Assembly (NCBI GenBank): GCA_963971405.1 | Contig: OZ020486.1 | Span: 35,859,419 to 35,923,418, forward strand | Length of the DNA: 64,000 bases | DNA from: Psococerastis gibbosa | Lineage: Eukaryota; Arthropoda; Insecta; Psocodea; Psocidae | Direction of reading: 5' to 3' | Notes under the pieces: generated by a model | The model's database searches: none | Seen by the model: the letters and a program-made list of their open reading frames with translations, nothing else | What the model was told of the DNA's origin: nothing | Program-made: the position numbers and the translations under genes | In this document: positions 34,401 to 45,005 of the stretch, in pieces | How positions within the stretch are numbered: position 1 is the first letter of the stretch | How the letters are laid out: each line of letters begins with the position of its first letter

Positions 34401-37400
34401 TGCTGCAAAAATATTTTTGTCTCAGACGAATTTTTTGTGTTTACACCTTTTTCTATAAGGATGCTGTACTACTGATAAGAATTTCACTGCGTTGCCAAAT
34501 TTTATACATACTATCAGTCTATTCTCCATAATCATAACTCATATTGATACTGACTTCCTTACCCAGCTAACCAATGAATTTAACAAACTAAAACATTATT
34601 TAACTAATTCATTGAGGATAGATAATCCGTTTAAACCCCCAATTGGTCTGCTATTCAATTCGTTTGCACCATTGTTAGGCCAATGATATTCTGCTTTACT
34701 TACCACTATCAAATAGAGAATTATGTCGCATTATAGCGGAGAATTGCCTCTTTAATGCCAGCGGTCTATTTTTTTCTAATACTGCTACATTTTCTTTGGA
34801 GATGCCATTGGTCTGAATCACATCAGACTCAGGTTCTTCGTCAGCTTCTTCCTCATTCTTTTCCGTGATAACCTGCGTGATAGTTATGTGGGGACAGTTG
34901 CCATTTTCTTCTCTTCCCTGAAAAGATGGCCGCATTAGGAACTTCGTTTTTTGTTAGGCAACTGTACGGTCCATTTGACTGGTAAGGCGGGGATTCCACC
35001 AGCGTCAATAGTGATATTAACTGTTTTTAGACGTGGTAGCAGACATTTTTAGACAGTCTAAAACTGTCTGCTACCACGTCTAAAAACATTTAATATCACT
35101 ATTGACGTTGGTGGAATCTCCGCCGAAGACACATTTACTTTTGCAGCAGCTTGATCATCGCGGTTATAATACCGGCATTTATTTAATCCCCTGGTATTAA
35201 AAATGTAAACAAGATAATTTTATAATGGAAAGGGCTATTGAACATTTGCTTGTTTATATTTTTAATACCAAGAGATAAAATAAATACCGGTATTATAATG
35301 GCCATGATGAGGCTGATGTGGCAGTAAACAAGGAAATTAATTCTACTGTCAATGTATGGGTTTTTGGCGTTTAATTGCATTGTATTTTTTTTTTGAATAA
35401 CCTAAACTTACCCTTGATAATAGCAAATTTCCTTCTTCTGCTTTTACTTTCTTTAAGTGCCATTTGACGGGTTGAAGTATTAAGGAGCCGACACAAGCAT
35501 TCAGTGCAAACGCTCCGACTATTAACATGGAACCTGCAAAATCGTATTCCTCGGTTAAATACCTGAAACGAAGGGCAAATTTGAAATTTTTCGAAGTGGG
35601 TTACTTCTAGTTTGCACGTTGGAAGCTAGCAAGAAGAAAAAATAATGACTACGCCATATTTGACAGTTCTACCTTGTTGCAGGTTTTTCGTGGAAATTTT
35701 ATATTTTGCCTTTATTATTATTATTATTTTTTAAATTGACTTTTATTTGTTTAGGTGCCCATTCCACATACGTACAACGTCAATGAAAATTATGAAATTG
35801 AAGGGCATTTCAATTTTACTCTATGCCATTGTTAAAATTGATCAATGATCAATTGATAATAGAGTAAAATCACAATCTAAAATTAAAAAATGGCGTCATG
35901 TGATATGACAAGTACAACTATTTTAATTGATTTCTCTAAAAAGAAAGCATTTCTGTATAAAAATTATAATAAGGATTAAATAATAAGGCGACGAAGAAAA
36001 CAAATACAATTTCAAGAAACATATTTCAAAAATAGGCGCCCATTCCATTGACCGGCTAGGGCTATTTCCAACAACGGTGACGTGGTAGAAGACATTCAAG
36101 ACTTAGGTAGCGTTTCCACCGACCTCGCATTGCAGAATGCAAATGACATTGACGGAAATTAGAATTTTTCTTTTTATAGAAATCGATTAAAATGTTTGTA
36201 CTTAACATATCCCATGACGCCATTTTTTACTATTATTTTGTTTGTTTGTGATTTTACTGTATGATCATTGATCAATTTTAACTATGGCATAGAGGAAAAT
36301 AAACATTTCCGTCAATTCTGCAATGCGAGGTCGGTGGAAACGCCACCTAAGTCTTGAATGTCTGCTAACACGTCACCGTTGTTGGAAATAGCCCTAGCCG
36401 GTCAATGGAAGGGGCACCTTAGCAAGTTCGCAGGCTACCTACCTGATTGCTTGCGGCATTAAAAGTAGACCAACACCTGTACCAGTCATTGTTAAGCCAA
36501 CAGCTAATCCTCGCTTTTTCTTGAAGTAATGGTTAAGGGCGACAAAAGTTGCTGATGAGGATACTCCAACACCAAAGCCTGTAATGAAAATAATAATCAT
36601 TGTTTACCTGCACAATACAGCAAGGCCGTGCCCAGGTTTTGATTGTTTTGATGGGGGGGGGGGGGGTCCAACAATTTTTTTAACTTAATTTATTAATGAA
36701 TTAATGGATGAATTCTTCAATTAATACAGGTTTACATAAAAGAAATTATTTGGGGGGGGGGGGGGTCCGGACCCCTTGGACCACCCCCTGGGAACGGTCC
36801 TGCAATACAGCACATGCTAGTTGCATTGTGTAATAACTATGGCATGGTTGCCTAATCACGGAATCGCAGTAATTCAGGGCATTGACCTTGTCTGAGAGGT
36901 CAACCTCTGCTTCGTAAATCATTGTGCTCGCATTGAGGTTAATTTTTGGCTAAACGGCTCCTATTTAACCCTTAGCGAGCTATATTGATTGTAATGGCAG
37001 TTTGAATGAGTAGAGTTGAATATACTCTATGAATAACACTGAGGAACTAATTCAGCAAAGTTGGTTTGAATGTATGTTTCTTTTCGAATCCGGATTTTCC
37101 CAGTTACAATTGTTTTTTAATGTGGCCAGCACAATGCGTCAAGAACTCGACAACCCTCAAGTTTAGCTAAGGGAATTTGGAGGAAAATACTCTATTAAAT
37201 TGCCGATGCCATCACCACCAGCCCCCCCGTTTCCACTGAAACTTATAATGAAAGATACAGAAGCTTTATTCCAGCTTTGCATATCCGAAAAATGTAAACA
37301 TCCTTATTTCCAGTACTTTATGGATATGTATTGATTAAAAATGTTGGGTTAACCGTGTCCCGTTTCCGTTGGAACACAGTAACCTACATTGATAGACGTT

Positions 37401-40213
37401 GACTGAAAATTTAAATTAGTTATTGTTTTAGGCTTTGGGGAATAAGACTTTCAACGTATTTTTATTTTATTTTTAGATAGTAAAATTGAAGATGTAATAA
37501 TAGTTTTTAAAATTAAGGACCGGCTGCCTATTATTATTATTAGAAGTTTTTATGGAAATTACTAGTGCTTGTATTGGCCCATTCTACCTTTCCTTGCCAT
37601 TGGCCTAATTGTTTTTTCGGACATAATTGGTATGGTTTTCGTAAGCATTTTTGGCCGTTGGCGAACTGGTTCACGTCCTTGATGTCAACCCACACCGACT
37701 ACAAGTGACGATGTACAAGCTGAGACATTGTAGCATGCATTAGCTTCACTAAGTTAATAAGTACGTGTGCGAGTCTATACTCTTAATTTTTTCCCCATAA
37801 TTACAATATTATAGTGCAAATTGTATTATAAGCATAGTATGCAGTATATCTGTAAAACAGGTTTGCCTCGAACGGGTTCTGATCCTTTCTTCGTGTGTTT
37901 ACCATTAAGTAAATAAGGACATTTTATTGTTTCTATTACTTAGCCAACCTAGCTGAGTTAGGGCTATATAGCCCTCTCTTGCACTCAACTAGGAAAACCC
38001 GGGACCGCCTGCTTTACATGTCCTCCGAAGCATGGCCAGAAAATGTAACTAGTGTAGGACTCGAACCAACAACCTTTCGGGTGAAAGTCAGAGTCCGTTC
38101 TACTACTCTACATGTCTTGACTTAACAGGTTTGCCTCGAATAGGTTCTGATACTTTCTTCATGTGTTTACCATTAACGATGCTGTAGGTGCACAAAATGT
38201 GTGTCATTGATGCAGCAGGATATGTTAGTATGAGGCCGACTCCGGAGAGAAGGGCCCCAAAAAAAGTGACCTTGCGGTATGAGTACGTCTTGATGAGTGG
38301 TCCAATGAACAGCCCGCTGAAGTTGAATACAGCTTCGTACGCACTCACAATAATGCCTGCTCCTGTAGTCGCTATAGAAAGGTCGGATAGGATGTCCCCG
38401 AAAAGTAACCCAAACGAAGGTTCAATCGATCTTTCGGCTAGCTGAAATTTGGAGAAATAATGGTACCTAATTTATGACTGCTGTAAGCTTACCTGCAATG
38501 GACTTCTACTGGCGTGTTAATCTAGCTAACGAATGCTGATGTTATTTTAAAAACAGTGCCATATTCTCTAAAATATGGCACATTGTGTAAAGCTAGTATC
38601 TCAACTCAGAAGATATGTTTGCGCTTTTAGACTTGATGCATTGCTTGAATTAGGTACCGATTTGAGTATGCAGTATTATCGAATATAATATGATATGTGC
38701 TCTTGAAGGTTATGTGACTTGTCACATGCCGCTTGACAAGAACTGGTCATTATACTGAGCTAAATGATATCCGTGGTAATTACAGTGCAGACTCAGATAG
38801 GGCTGGGAAGGTTGGGTCAGTTAGAGTTCCATATAGGAGAGATGGGACATTGGAGCGCGCCAATTTTTTTTTTTTTTTTTTTTTTAATACTGGGGCTTTG
38901 AATACGTCCTACGGTTTTTGTTTTGGTCATAGGAGGTTAGGTTTGGTCATAGGAGGCAAGGGAAGTGGCCCCAAAAATTGAATAATAAACTTTTGGTGGG
39001 AAGTGAATTCAATGTCCTGACTCTCCTATATAGAACTCTAGAGAAAGTATTCTGGCCAACATGCATTCCATAAATACGATTATTTGATTGATGATATAAG
39101 ATTTCTCCTGAAGCGTTTTGAGAAACAAGACCTCCGTGACTGTGTACTGAGTAGATGACATTCTTACTATTGTCATTGAGTATATTATTTTAATGTCATA
39201 TATTCAGTGATATTGTATACATTGTAGTTCCATTAATTTCATTAAGGTCCGCCACCCTATCCGTTTTTTGTGTGCACAAAGTCGTAGACCTGCTTTCAAT
39301 GCCTCTTTTATCGAAGACTGGCAGTCATCATGGAAATTCGGACCTTGGAGACTGCTGCTCTGAAACGGGGAAGTCATCCTTCTATCTTATCTTACATTAT
39401 TACAATACATGCAGAAGGTGTGACTTTTCGGTCCTCACCATATGGCCGAAGTTTCCGTTTCTTAATCGTCAGGAGCAACTCAGTTTTTGTATCCATTCGC
39501 CTCAAGACCTCAGCATTCGGGAAGCGATCTCTTCAGGATGTGTGCAGTCTGCATATCCAAATTTCAAATGCACTGATTCCGTTCATGCTGAGTAATTTGT
39601 CATTGTGAAGAAGAAAAAACGGAATATGGGGGCTCCATTTTGTTATTAAGCGTTACCCAAAAGTCCAGCTCTATGTCATGATTTGAAAAGGATATTCAGG
39701 ATTACTTTCTTTGGCCGTCTTTCCACTATGCCCTACACAGTATACTTTTGAATTGATGCTAAGTAGGCAGTTGGGCAACTTGTGAAGGCTGGCAAATGTC
39801 CAAAATCATCTCTTGTGAGATTTTTACCATGACTATTTAAATTCAAATTATGCTATGATACGTATTTTCTTTAGTTTATTGAGGGTGACTGGCTCATAGC
39901 ATTGCTTCAGGTACATTCCTTCCCAAGCTTGGAGATAGGCAAGCGAACAGGACTGCAAAGAACTACACTCCCTGGTCTTAAAACATTCAACTCCTGACAA
40001 TTGAAATCCGGTGGAGAATTTAAATTAGATCATGAGGCAGAAAAATGTGGCAGAATAAAAATAGTCCGGCGGATTTGAATTGTCAAGAGGATAGTGAGAG
40101 CCGTCCTAATTTTAGGTTCTTACATTGATCAGGCTGACTCCTAGTACCACAATCCAACCCCACCCTCCGTCAGGGGCTTGCGTTCGCTGTATTTTTGATC
40201 CGCTTCCTTGCAT
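31470..40213 (-). CDS. SLC16-type (monocarboxylate transporter-like) MFS transporter, complete
   Basis: Nine exons join with consistent phases: 40124-40213, 38171-38441, 36443-36578, 35412-35562, 34704-34917, 33772-34094, 32889-33273, 31985-32182, 31470-31654; 651 codons with the stop. The ATG (40211-40213) opens a 30-codon exon with APDGGWGWIVV, the DG-G-WGW signature at the start of helix 1 of SLC16 proteins. Next come SFGLLFGDIL, a helix ending LICTYSIVNG-like sequence, NHYFKKKRGLAVGLTMTGT (helix 4-5 loop) and a long hydrophilic central loop (about residues 210-410). The second helical half contains LLKDPIFVNILFGLS, then GPLISFIRDATGSYQIC. Family members carry monocarboxylates or related small molecules at the plasma membrane, often with protons; the substrate cannot be inferred. 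Introns hold a LINE tail, a SINE, and hAT-like and fold-back MITEs. Confidence 0.95.
32535..32612 (-). mobile_element. tRNA-like SINE head
   Basis: The minus strand reads TAGTGTAGTGGCTACCACGA (A-box-like) and GATCGTGAGTATGAGTCCC (B-box-like). It lies in a transporter intron and is not an intact tRNA. Confidence 0.5.
32625..32800 (+). repeat. Low-copy repeat (CATACAAACAATT...)
   Basis: The third member of the family at 19150-19320, including the GTTGAGTTACGACA word. It is intronic in the transporter gene. Confidence 0.6.
33402..33691 (-). mobile_element. LINE tail with 13-bp target duplication
   Basis: A 290-bp 5'-truncated non-LTR insertion in the transporter intron between 33273 and 33772. 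The coded tail reads GRRPRGRLRRRWADQCQEDL...AAKGPPGL. Perfect duplications TAATTACTTTACT occur at 33389-33401 and 33692-33704. The 3' end next to the duplication is AAAAAAAGTAAAGTAATTA on the minus strand. Confidence 0.9.
34983..35127. mobile_element. Hairpin MITE with GTAGCAGACATT core
   Basis: An almost perfect palindrome: TAAGGCGGGGATTCCACC ends and a central TTTAGACGTGGTAGCAGACA opposed to its complement. It is intronic in the transporter gene. Confidence 0.88.
35145..35316. mobile_element. Palindromic MITE, GCAGCCTGATCGAGG family
   Basis: Divergent ends GCAGCTTGATCATCGCGG and CCATGATGAGGCTG, with the family interior AATGTAAACAAGATAATT. It ends about 95 bp from transporter exon 4. Confidence 0.82.
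35754..35945. mobile_element. Partial fold-back of the composite family
   Basis: It begins AGGTGCCCATTCCACATACG and contains the inner-element interior (AATTGATCAATGATCAATTG, AAAAAATGGCGTCATG), but has no matching right end. Confidence 0.65.
36035..36419. mobile_element. Composite nested fold-back, copy C
   Basis: A full-length composite with both inner ends present (GGTAGCGTTTCCACC and GGTGGAAACGCCACC) between CAAGACT and AGTCTTG. It lies only 24 bp from transporter exon 3. Confidence 0.87.
36621..36802. mobile_element. hAT-like MITE with G tracts and 8-bp duplication
   Basis: Ends CAAGGCCGTGCCCAGG and the imperfect complement CCTGGGAACGGTCCTG, flanked by a perfect CAATACAG on each side (36613-36620, 36803-36810). 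Two long G runs lie inside. It starts 43 bp upstream of a transporter exon, close to where a branch point would lie. Confidence 0.87.
37856..37908. repeat. Duplicated copy of transporter exon 2 splice-donor region
   Basis: 53 bp matching 38124-38176 with four mismatches. On the minus strand it contains TTAATGGTAAACACA, a decoy of the real donor, separated from it by the SINE at 37909-38123. Confidence 0.88.
37909..38123 (-). mobile_element. tRNA-derived SINE, copy 4, with 53-bp flanking duplication
   Basis: Intact head (A-box region TAGAGTAGTAG, B box GGTTCGAGTCC) and body GGGCTATATAGCCC. It sits in the intron 47 bp from the end of transporter exon 2. The two flanks are 53-bp direct repeats. 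Confidence 0.9.
38821..39040. mobile_element. Fold-back MITE (TAGAGTTCTATGTAGGAGA), copy 2
   Basis: TAGAGTTCCATATAGGAGAG and the complement CTCTCCTATATAGAACTCTA at the ends, with a long T run inside. It is in the first intron of the transporter gene. Confidence 0.85.
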
Positions 40214-40234
40214 TTTTTGGTCCTTGAACTAAAG

Positions 40235-40391
40235 AAATAATTGGTGTTAGTGCATCGTTATATACAATATGGAGAGTGAGATTGTGAGGACCTACCGTAC
40301 ATCGTCATGTGCACTGTAAAAATAACGGAATCGCCATTTCTGCCCAATGTCAGTGTGTTAGATAATTTTTGATTTTCTATTTATACATTGA
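40235..40391. repeat. Proximal copy of duplicated upstream region of the transporter gene
   Basis: It begins 22 bp upstream of the transporter ATG and matches 40841-40971 (AAATAATTGGTRTTAGTGCA, GGACCTACCGTACATCGTCA, ATTTTTGATTTTCTATTTAT), apart from about 30 extra bases. It is therefore duplicated 5' UTR or promoter sequence. No TATA box is evident. Confidence 0.88.
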
Positions 40392-40395
40392 TATA

Positions 40396-40820
40396 AGGCG
40401 CGGTTTCCACCGACCTGCTAGTGCTAAATACAAATACGGTGACGTGGTAACAGACATTCAGACATTCAAGACTTGGGCGGGGTTTCCACCGACCTCGCAT
40501 TGCAGAATGCAAATGACATTGACGGAAATGTTTGTTTTACTTTAAATTTGAATTTTTCTTTTTATAGAAATCTATTAAAATGTTTGTACTTAACATATCC
40601 CATGAAGCCATTTTTGAATTTTAGTTTGTTTGTTTGTGGTTTTACTCTATGATCATTGATCAATTTTAGCTATGGCATAGAGTAAAACAAACATTTCCGT
40701 CAATGTCATTTGCATTCTGCAATGCGAGGTAGGTGGAAACCCCGCCTAAGTCTTGAATGTCTGTTACCACGTCACCGTATTTGTATTTAGCACTAGCAGG
40801 TCGGTGTAAACCACGCCTAA
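40396..40820. mobile_element. Composite nested fold-back, copy D (variant outer arms)
   Basis: Outer arms GGCGCGGTTTCCACCGACCT...ATACGGTGACGTGGTAACAG and their complement differ from copies A, B, C and G, while the inner element is the same and complete. It lies between the two copies of the transporter upstream repeat. Confidence 0.87.
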
Positions 40821-40840
40821 GAAAAACTTTGTGGTAGTTG

Positions 40841-40971
40841 AAATAATTGGTATTAGTGCATCGTTATACGCAATATGGAGAGTGAGATTGTGAGGACCTA
40901 CCGTACATCGTCATGTGCACTGTAAAAATATCGTTAGATAATTTTTGATTTTCTATTTATAAATTAGTATA
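40841..40971. repeat. Distal copy of duplicated upstream region
   Basis: Partner of 40235-40391, beyond the composite fold-back. Confidence 0.88.
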
Positions 40972-41041
40972 AAAAAATGTTTGTGATGGTTGAAACAATA
41001 CCATCACTCCTGCTAGTATTAGAACTTTTTATGGTGCTTAT

Positions 41042-41236
41042 AAATAAATAATGACTTTTTGTTCTATTACTAAGCCAACCTAGTGGAGTTAGGGCTACAA
41101 AGCCCTCTCTTACACGCAACTAGGAAAAGTTTTACATGGCCTTCGAAGCATGGCCAGAAAATGTAGCTAGTGTAGGACTCGAACCAACAACCTTTCGGGT
41201 CAAAGTCAGAGTCCGTTCCACTACTCTACATGACTT
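41042..41236 (-). mobile_element. tRNA-derived SINE, copy 5
   Basis: Head and body are as in the other copies. About 15 bases are missing from the middle (the CCCGGGACCGCC region). Confidence 0.87.
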
Positions 41237-43477
41237 ATTGCTAATTTTCACATGTCACACACGGGATCATCATGTTCCACGGTTGATTAGATTTTTGCTT
41301 GAATGATTTAAAAAACGCACACAATGCTGATGGTACTCGTATGAGTAACCAGTGATTAGGTACCTGTGAATGATGTCCGTGAACCATTGGCAGACAATTG
41401 GAAGGGGGAAAAGCCTTACAGGCGTACAAAAATCAAATATCACATGAACTATCGAACGTAGAGCTGTATAATCAAAATATACATTATAGGTATATGTTAA
41501 TATTAGGCATGTTGCTGACCACAACATCCCAAATAGAGCAGTGGTCATGAGAGATTATCCGAGACCTGTGCTCATGCCTAGACCCTTACAGGGCTGTCGT
41601 GCCACGTTTTTTTTTTTTTTTTTTTTTTTTTTAAATGTAAATAGGCTATATGGAAGTATTTCTCGTAAGGGGTGTGGAATTTTTGACAGCTCTAAAAATA
41701 CTATCAATGTTTACTTGGAAAAGTGATTTAAAAAAAAAAAGAAAAAAAAAACGGATATTGGTAGTGGCTGTTTAGCAAGGCAAATTGAATTACCGCCACT
41801 ACGCGTTTTTATAGGGTTGATTTTTACAGAAATACAGGATCTTTACAGAGCTGTAAAAAATTAGCAGTAATGGTCCTACATTTCGATATAATATGGCATT
41901 TAATAACGTCACCAATTCGCCACAGTTCTTCTTGAACTACTTCCTTGGGACTACCCCACCAATAGCTTTTTGTACAAATCAAATTCAATAATTATGGCCA
42001 ATCTGTGTTAGAAAGAGAGGTACAAATCATATTTCAAAATGCTGAGAAAAATTTCTTATGTTTTTCCTGATGATTTTGATAGCTCTACGATTGATATTTC
42101 ATTTGATACCGATTTGATGTTTACACTTACCCCTTCCGATTGTCTATTAAAAAATAAAACAAAAATTCACGGAAACATACGCAGCACTTGAGTAATTGTC
42201 ACTCCCCGGTCACTGGATCATGATTTGATTATACTGTCCGCACCATAAATAAACTGCTAATGAAAATGTGATACGCGGGTCGGTTCACAAGCTCTGCAAT
42301 TATTAGTTGATTTGCTCTGTAGAGCATGCGCAATGGTTGGTGTTAGATTGTTGAAGATTCCGGTGGACTGTCCCATCCCCATTCCAATTTCCAATCCCAG
42401 TCTAGTATGCCCATTTGCTAGCATTGATCATTATGATTATCTTATAACATTGACAATACAATGCCTATTCACTGGCTCGTCTACAAGTTATATGCTAATT
42501 TATTCATATCATACTCTATTATTATTATTTGATATTTACTGTATTAATTGCTTGATTATTAAATAATAAAATAATAGTCATACTCTATACCTTGCTGCCA
42601 AAATATTTCACAGATTGTCTCTATTCGATTCACCAGCAATTATTCAACTTGTACTGCAAAAATCATGTTCTCGATATACTGCCAATGAAAGGCCTACTGC
42701 TAACATCAGCTGCTCGGTCGTTTTGTTTGCAATAGACTAAAGAATTGGTTCTATAAGTGCTGAGTGTCGGGGTGACAGGTCATGTGTGAAGAAAAGGACA
42801 ACTTATCAATATGTTTTTGACTGGGAACTATTGCTGTCGTTACCAGCTGGGTTGTGAAGGATAAAACCAGTGAGACCCTGATTGTGTACATGTGTAGCTT
42901 AGATGAATTAAAGGGGGGTCCACTGTAGGATCTCCACGCTAACATAGAATGTCTGCAGACCTACTATGGCGATTATCCTGGTGTTCAAAATGTAAACAAA
43001 ACAATTTTGTATTTTGTTTCTCCCCTCTAGTTGTCTTTTAAAAGAGCCTTATTTTTCTTCATAATACCATTTAATAAAAGTAAAACGATAAAAGTAGTCA
43101 CTACCCTATTCTAGTATCTATATAAGAAGCCTATACCCACGAAAAATAAAATATAACTAGTCTACTGTACCTGCAATATTACCGCTTGACCTGCAGGTCT
43201 CATTGTGGGTAGAGGATAAATATCAATGCCGGAGGTCTAATAATGATTGATAATGCCTCAATGTTTCACTCCAACGAATATAGCATGCATCAAAACGTTT
43301 AGGTTTTTTTTCTAGGTCAAAACCGGTCGGGCTTTAGGAGCCCTTACTGCAGCCCCTCTTCCTTACTAAATAACCTGGTCCACGTCCTTTTTGTATCTTG
43401 AGGTTCCACTTTATGTCCCTCTGGTTACACCTTTTCTTCGCTCGGAATACCACCGAACTCATTGAAAAATGCACATA
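41237..43477. other. Gap between transporter and TAB1; no exon recognised
   Basis: The first TAB1 exon(s) are expected between the transporter start and 45006, but none could be identified. A T run of over 20 bases is at about 41608-41631. A degraded GCAGCC-type hairpin may lie at 42950-43200. Confidence 0.4.
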
Positions 43478-43690
43478 CGTTGACGTGGTAGCAGATAACA
43501 TTAATAAAGGCGGGGTTTCCACCGACCTCTCATTGCAGATTACAACTGACATTGACGGAAATTTTTGTTTTACTCTATGTCATAGTTAAAATTGATCAAT
43601 GATCATAGAGTAAAATCACAAACAAACAAACCAAAATTAAAAAATGGCGTCATGGGATATGTTAAGTACTAACATTTTAATAGATTTCTA
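43478..43690. mobile_element. Truncated inner fold-back
   Basis: A GACGTGGTAGCAGAT fragment, then the left arm and interior of the inner element (AAAGGCGGGGTTTCCACC... to TTTTAATAGATTTCTAT). It stops exactly where the LINE tail begins. No right arm was found beyond the LINE. Confidence 0.8.
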
Positions 43691-44420
43691 TGACTTACTT
43701 TGACTTAGGTTGGCGCGTCCAGCCCGGGGGGACTTTTGGCCGTTGCCACTACTCCACGCCACCTCGGACGATCGTCCGTCACTCGCTTCCAGTCTCGGGT
43801 GCCGGTTGCGTGCACAACCTCGAGCACTTGGTCTCTCCATCTGAGCCTTGGCCTACCGGGCCGCCTAGGGTGGTTGAAGGTGTCTTCGAAAACAAGCTTC
43901 GGCGTCCTCTCCCCTTGCATACGGTCTACATGACCCAGCCATTGGATTCGACGCCCTTTTAGTTCTGATATTATGTTCGGGGAGTCGAATAGGGCATGTG
44001 TTTCGGCATTGTGTCTGATCCTCCAGACACCGTTCTCCCATCTACCGCCGAAGGTAATGCGAAGCATTTTGTTTTCGAAGACTCTTAATCTTTGGACGTC
44101 CTTAATGGAAAGTGTCCAGGCCTCAGCTCCGTACATTAGAACAGGCCGAATTAGGGTCTTGTACAGGCGAACCTTTGTTGTTCTAGACAGGAGTCGAGAT
44201 CTAAATAGTGGTCGGACTTGAAAGAAAGCCCCATTGATACGGTTCTTAATGTCCTCCCCCATGCAGTTGTCACATGTCATCACCGAGCCGAGGTATCTAA
44301 ATTGCTGAACCGACTCGACTAAATCCGTAGCGCAGCCACTCTACATCTGTCTCAGAACCTTGCACATTCTGCCAGGTTTTTTGGCAGCTCCTATCTTGTC
44401 GCAGTTACTGAGGCAATCTA
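43691..44420 (-). mobile_element. LINE fragment, C-terminal reverse transcriptase product
   Basis: Minus-strand frame of 192 codons at 43705-44283 (QVRPLFRSRLLSRTTKVRLY, VLMYGAEAWTLS, IQWLGHVDRM, RRPGRPRLRWRDQV, KSPPGLDAP). The reading continues upstream in the same frame past one stop into DLVESVQQFRYLGSVMT. It is the part of a non-LTR protein after the catalytic domain, 5'-truncated. The tail ends AGTCAAAGTAAGTCAT. Confidence 0.87.
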
Positions 44421-45005
44421 GCATATAGTAGTACCAGGATGCACAGTATTTAGATTCTTCACTTTGACAGGTCGCTCCAATAAGGCAGATTCTAAGAAGA
44501 AGCACTGTGTAGCCACAAGCTATGCTGTTGGCGTTTACCTACTTACTGCTAGTATACCACTATGCATGATTGCCTATATTTATTTATAATATTAGTCTAG
44601 ATTGAACTCTGTGTGCCAGTATTGTGCCTAGCCTTCGTCATCTATCCAAAACCACACAGCCCGGTAACTTAATAACTGGATAAAATTCGTGGCTGTCTTT
44701 GAATACTTGCTATAAAAAATCATGCCGAGTAGAAAAAGTCACTTTGTGTTTTGTTAAATGTTTAATTAACGTATTTATTTATACGTAGTAGAGTACTAGA
44801 CTTACCATAATGCGTAATGTAGATCAAACGGGACGGCATAGAGTAGATGTGACTTCAAAGTTTTCCTATGGACCGGATAAGAAGCCATGATATGCACTTT
44901 AAAATGTCATATTATTAGGCGGCCTTCCAACTAGAAAACCAATTGAAAATGTGTCCTAGAGTTTGAAAAGTTGTAACTAGGTTAATATGACGATTTTAAT
45001 TACAG

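Noticed and set aside
39272-39608. Two overlapping open frames in transporter intron 1
   Set aside because: Low-complexity composition, no homologue recognised, inside an intron; probably chance.
41270-41548. Minus-strand frame as an extra exon of the transporter
   Set aside because: It lies upstream of the identified first exon with DGGWGW, has no MFS motif, and part matches a repeat also at 13318-13440.
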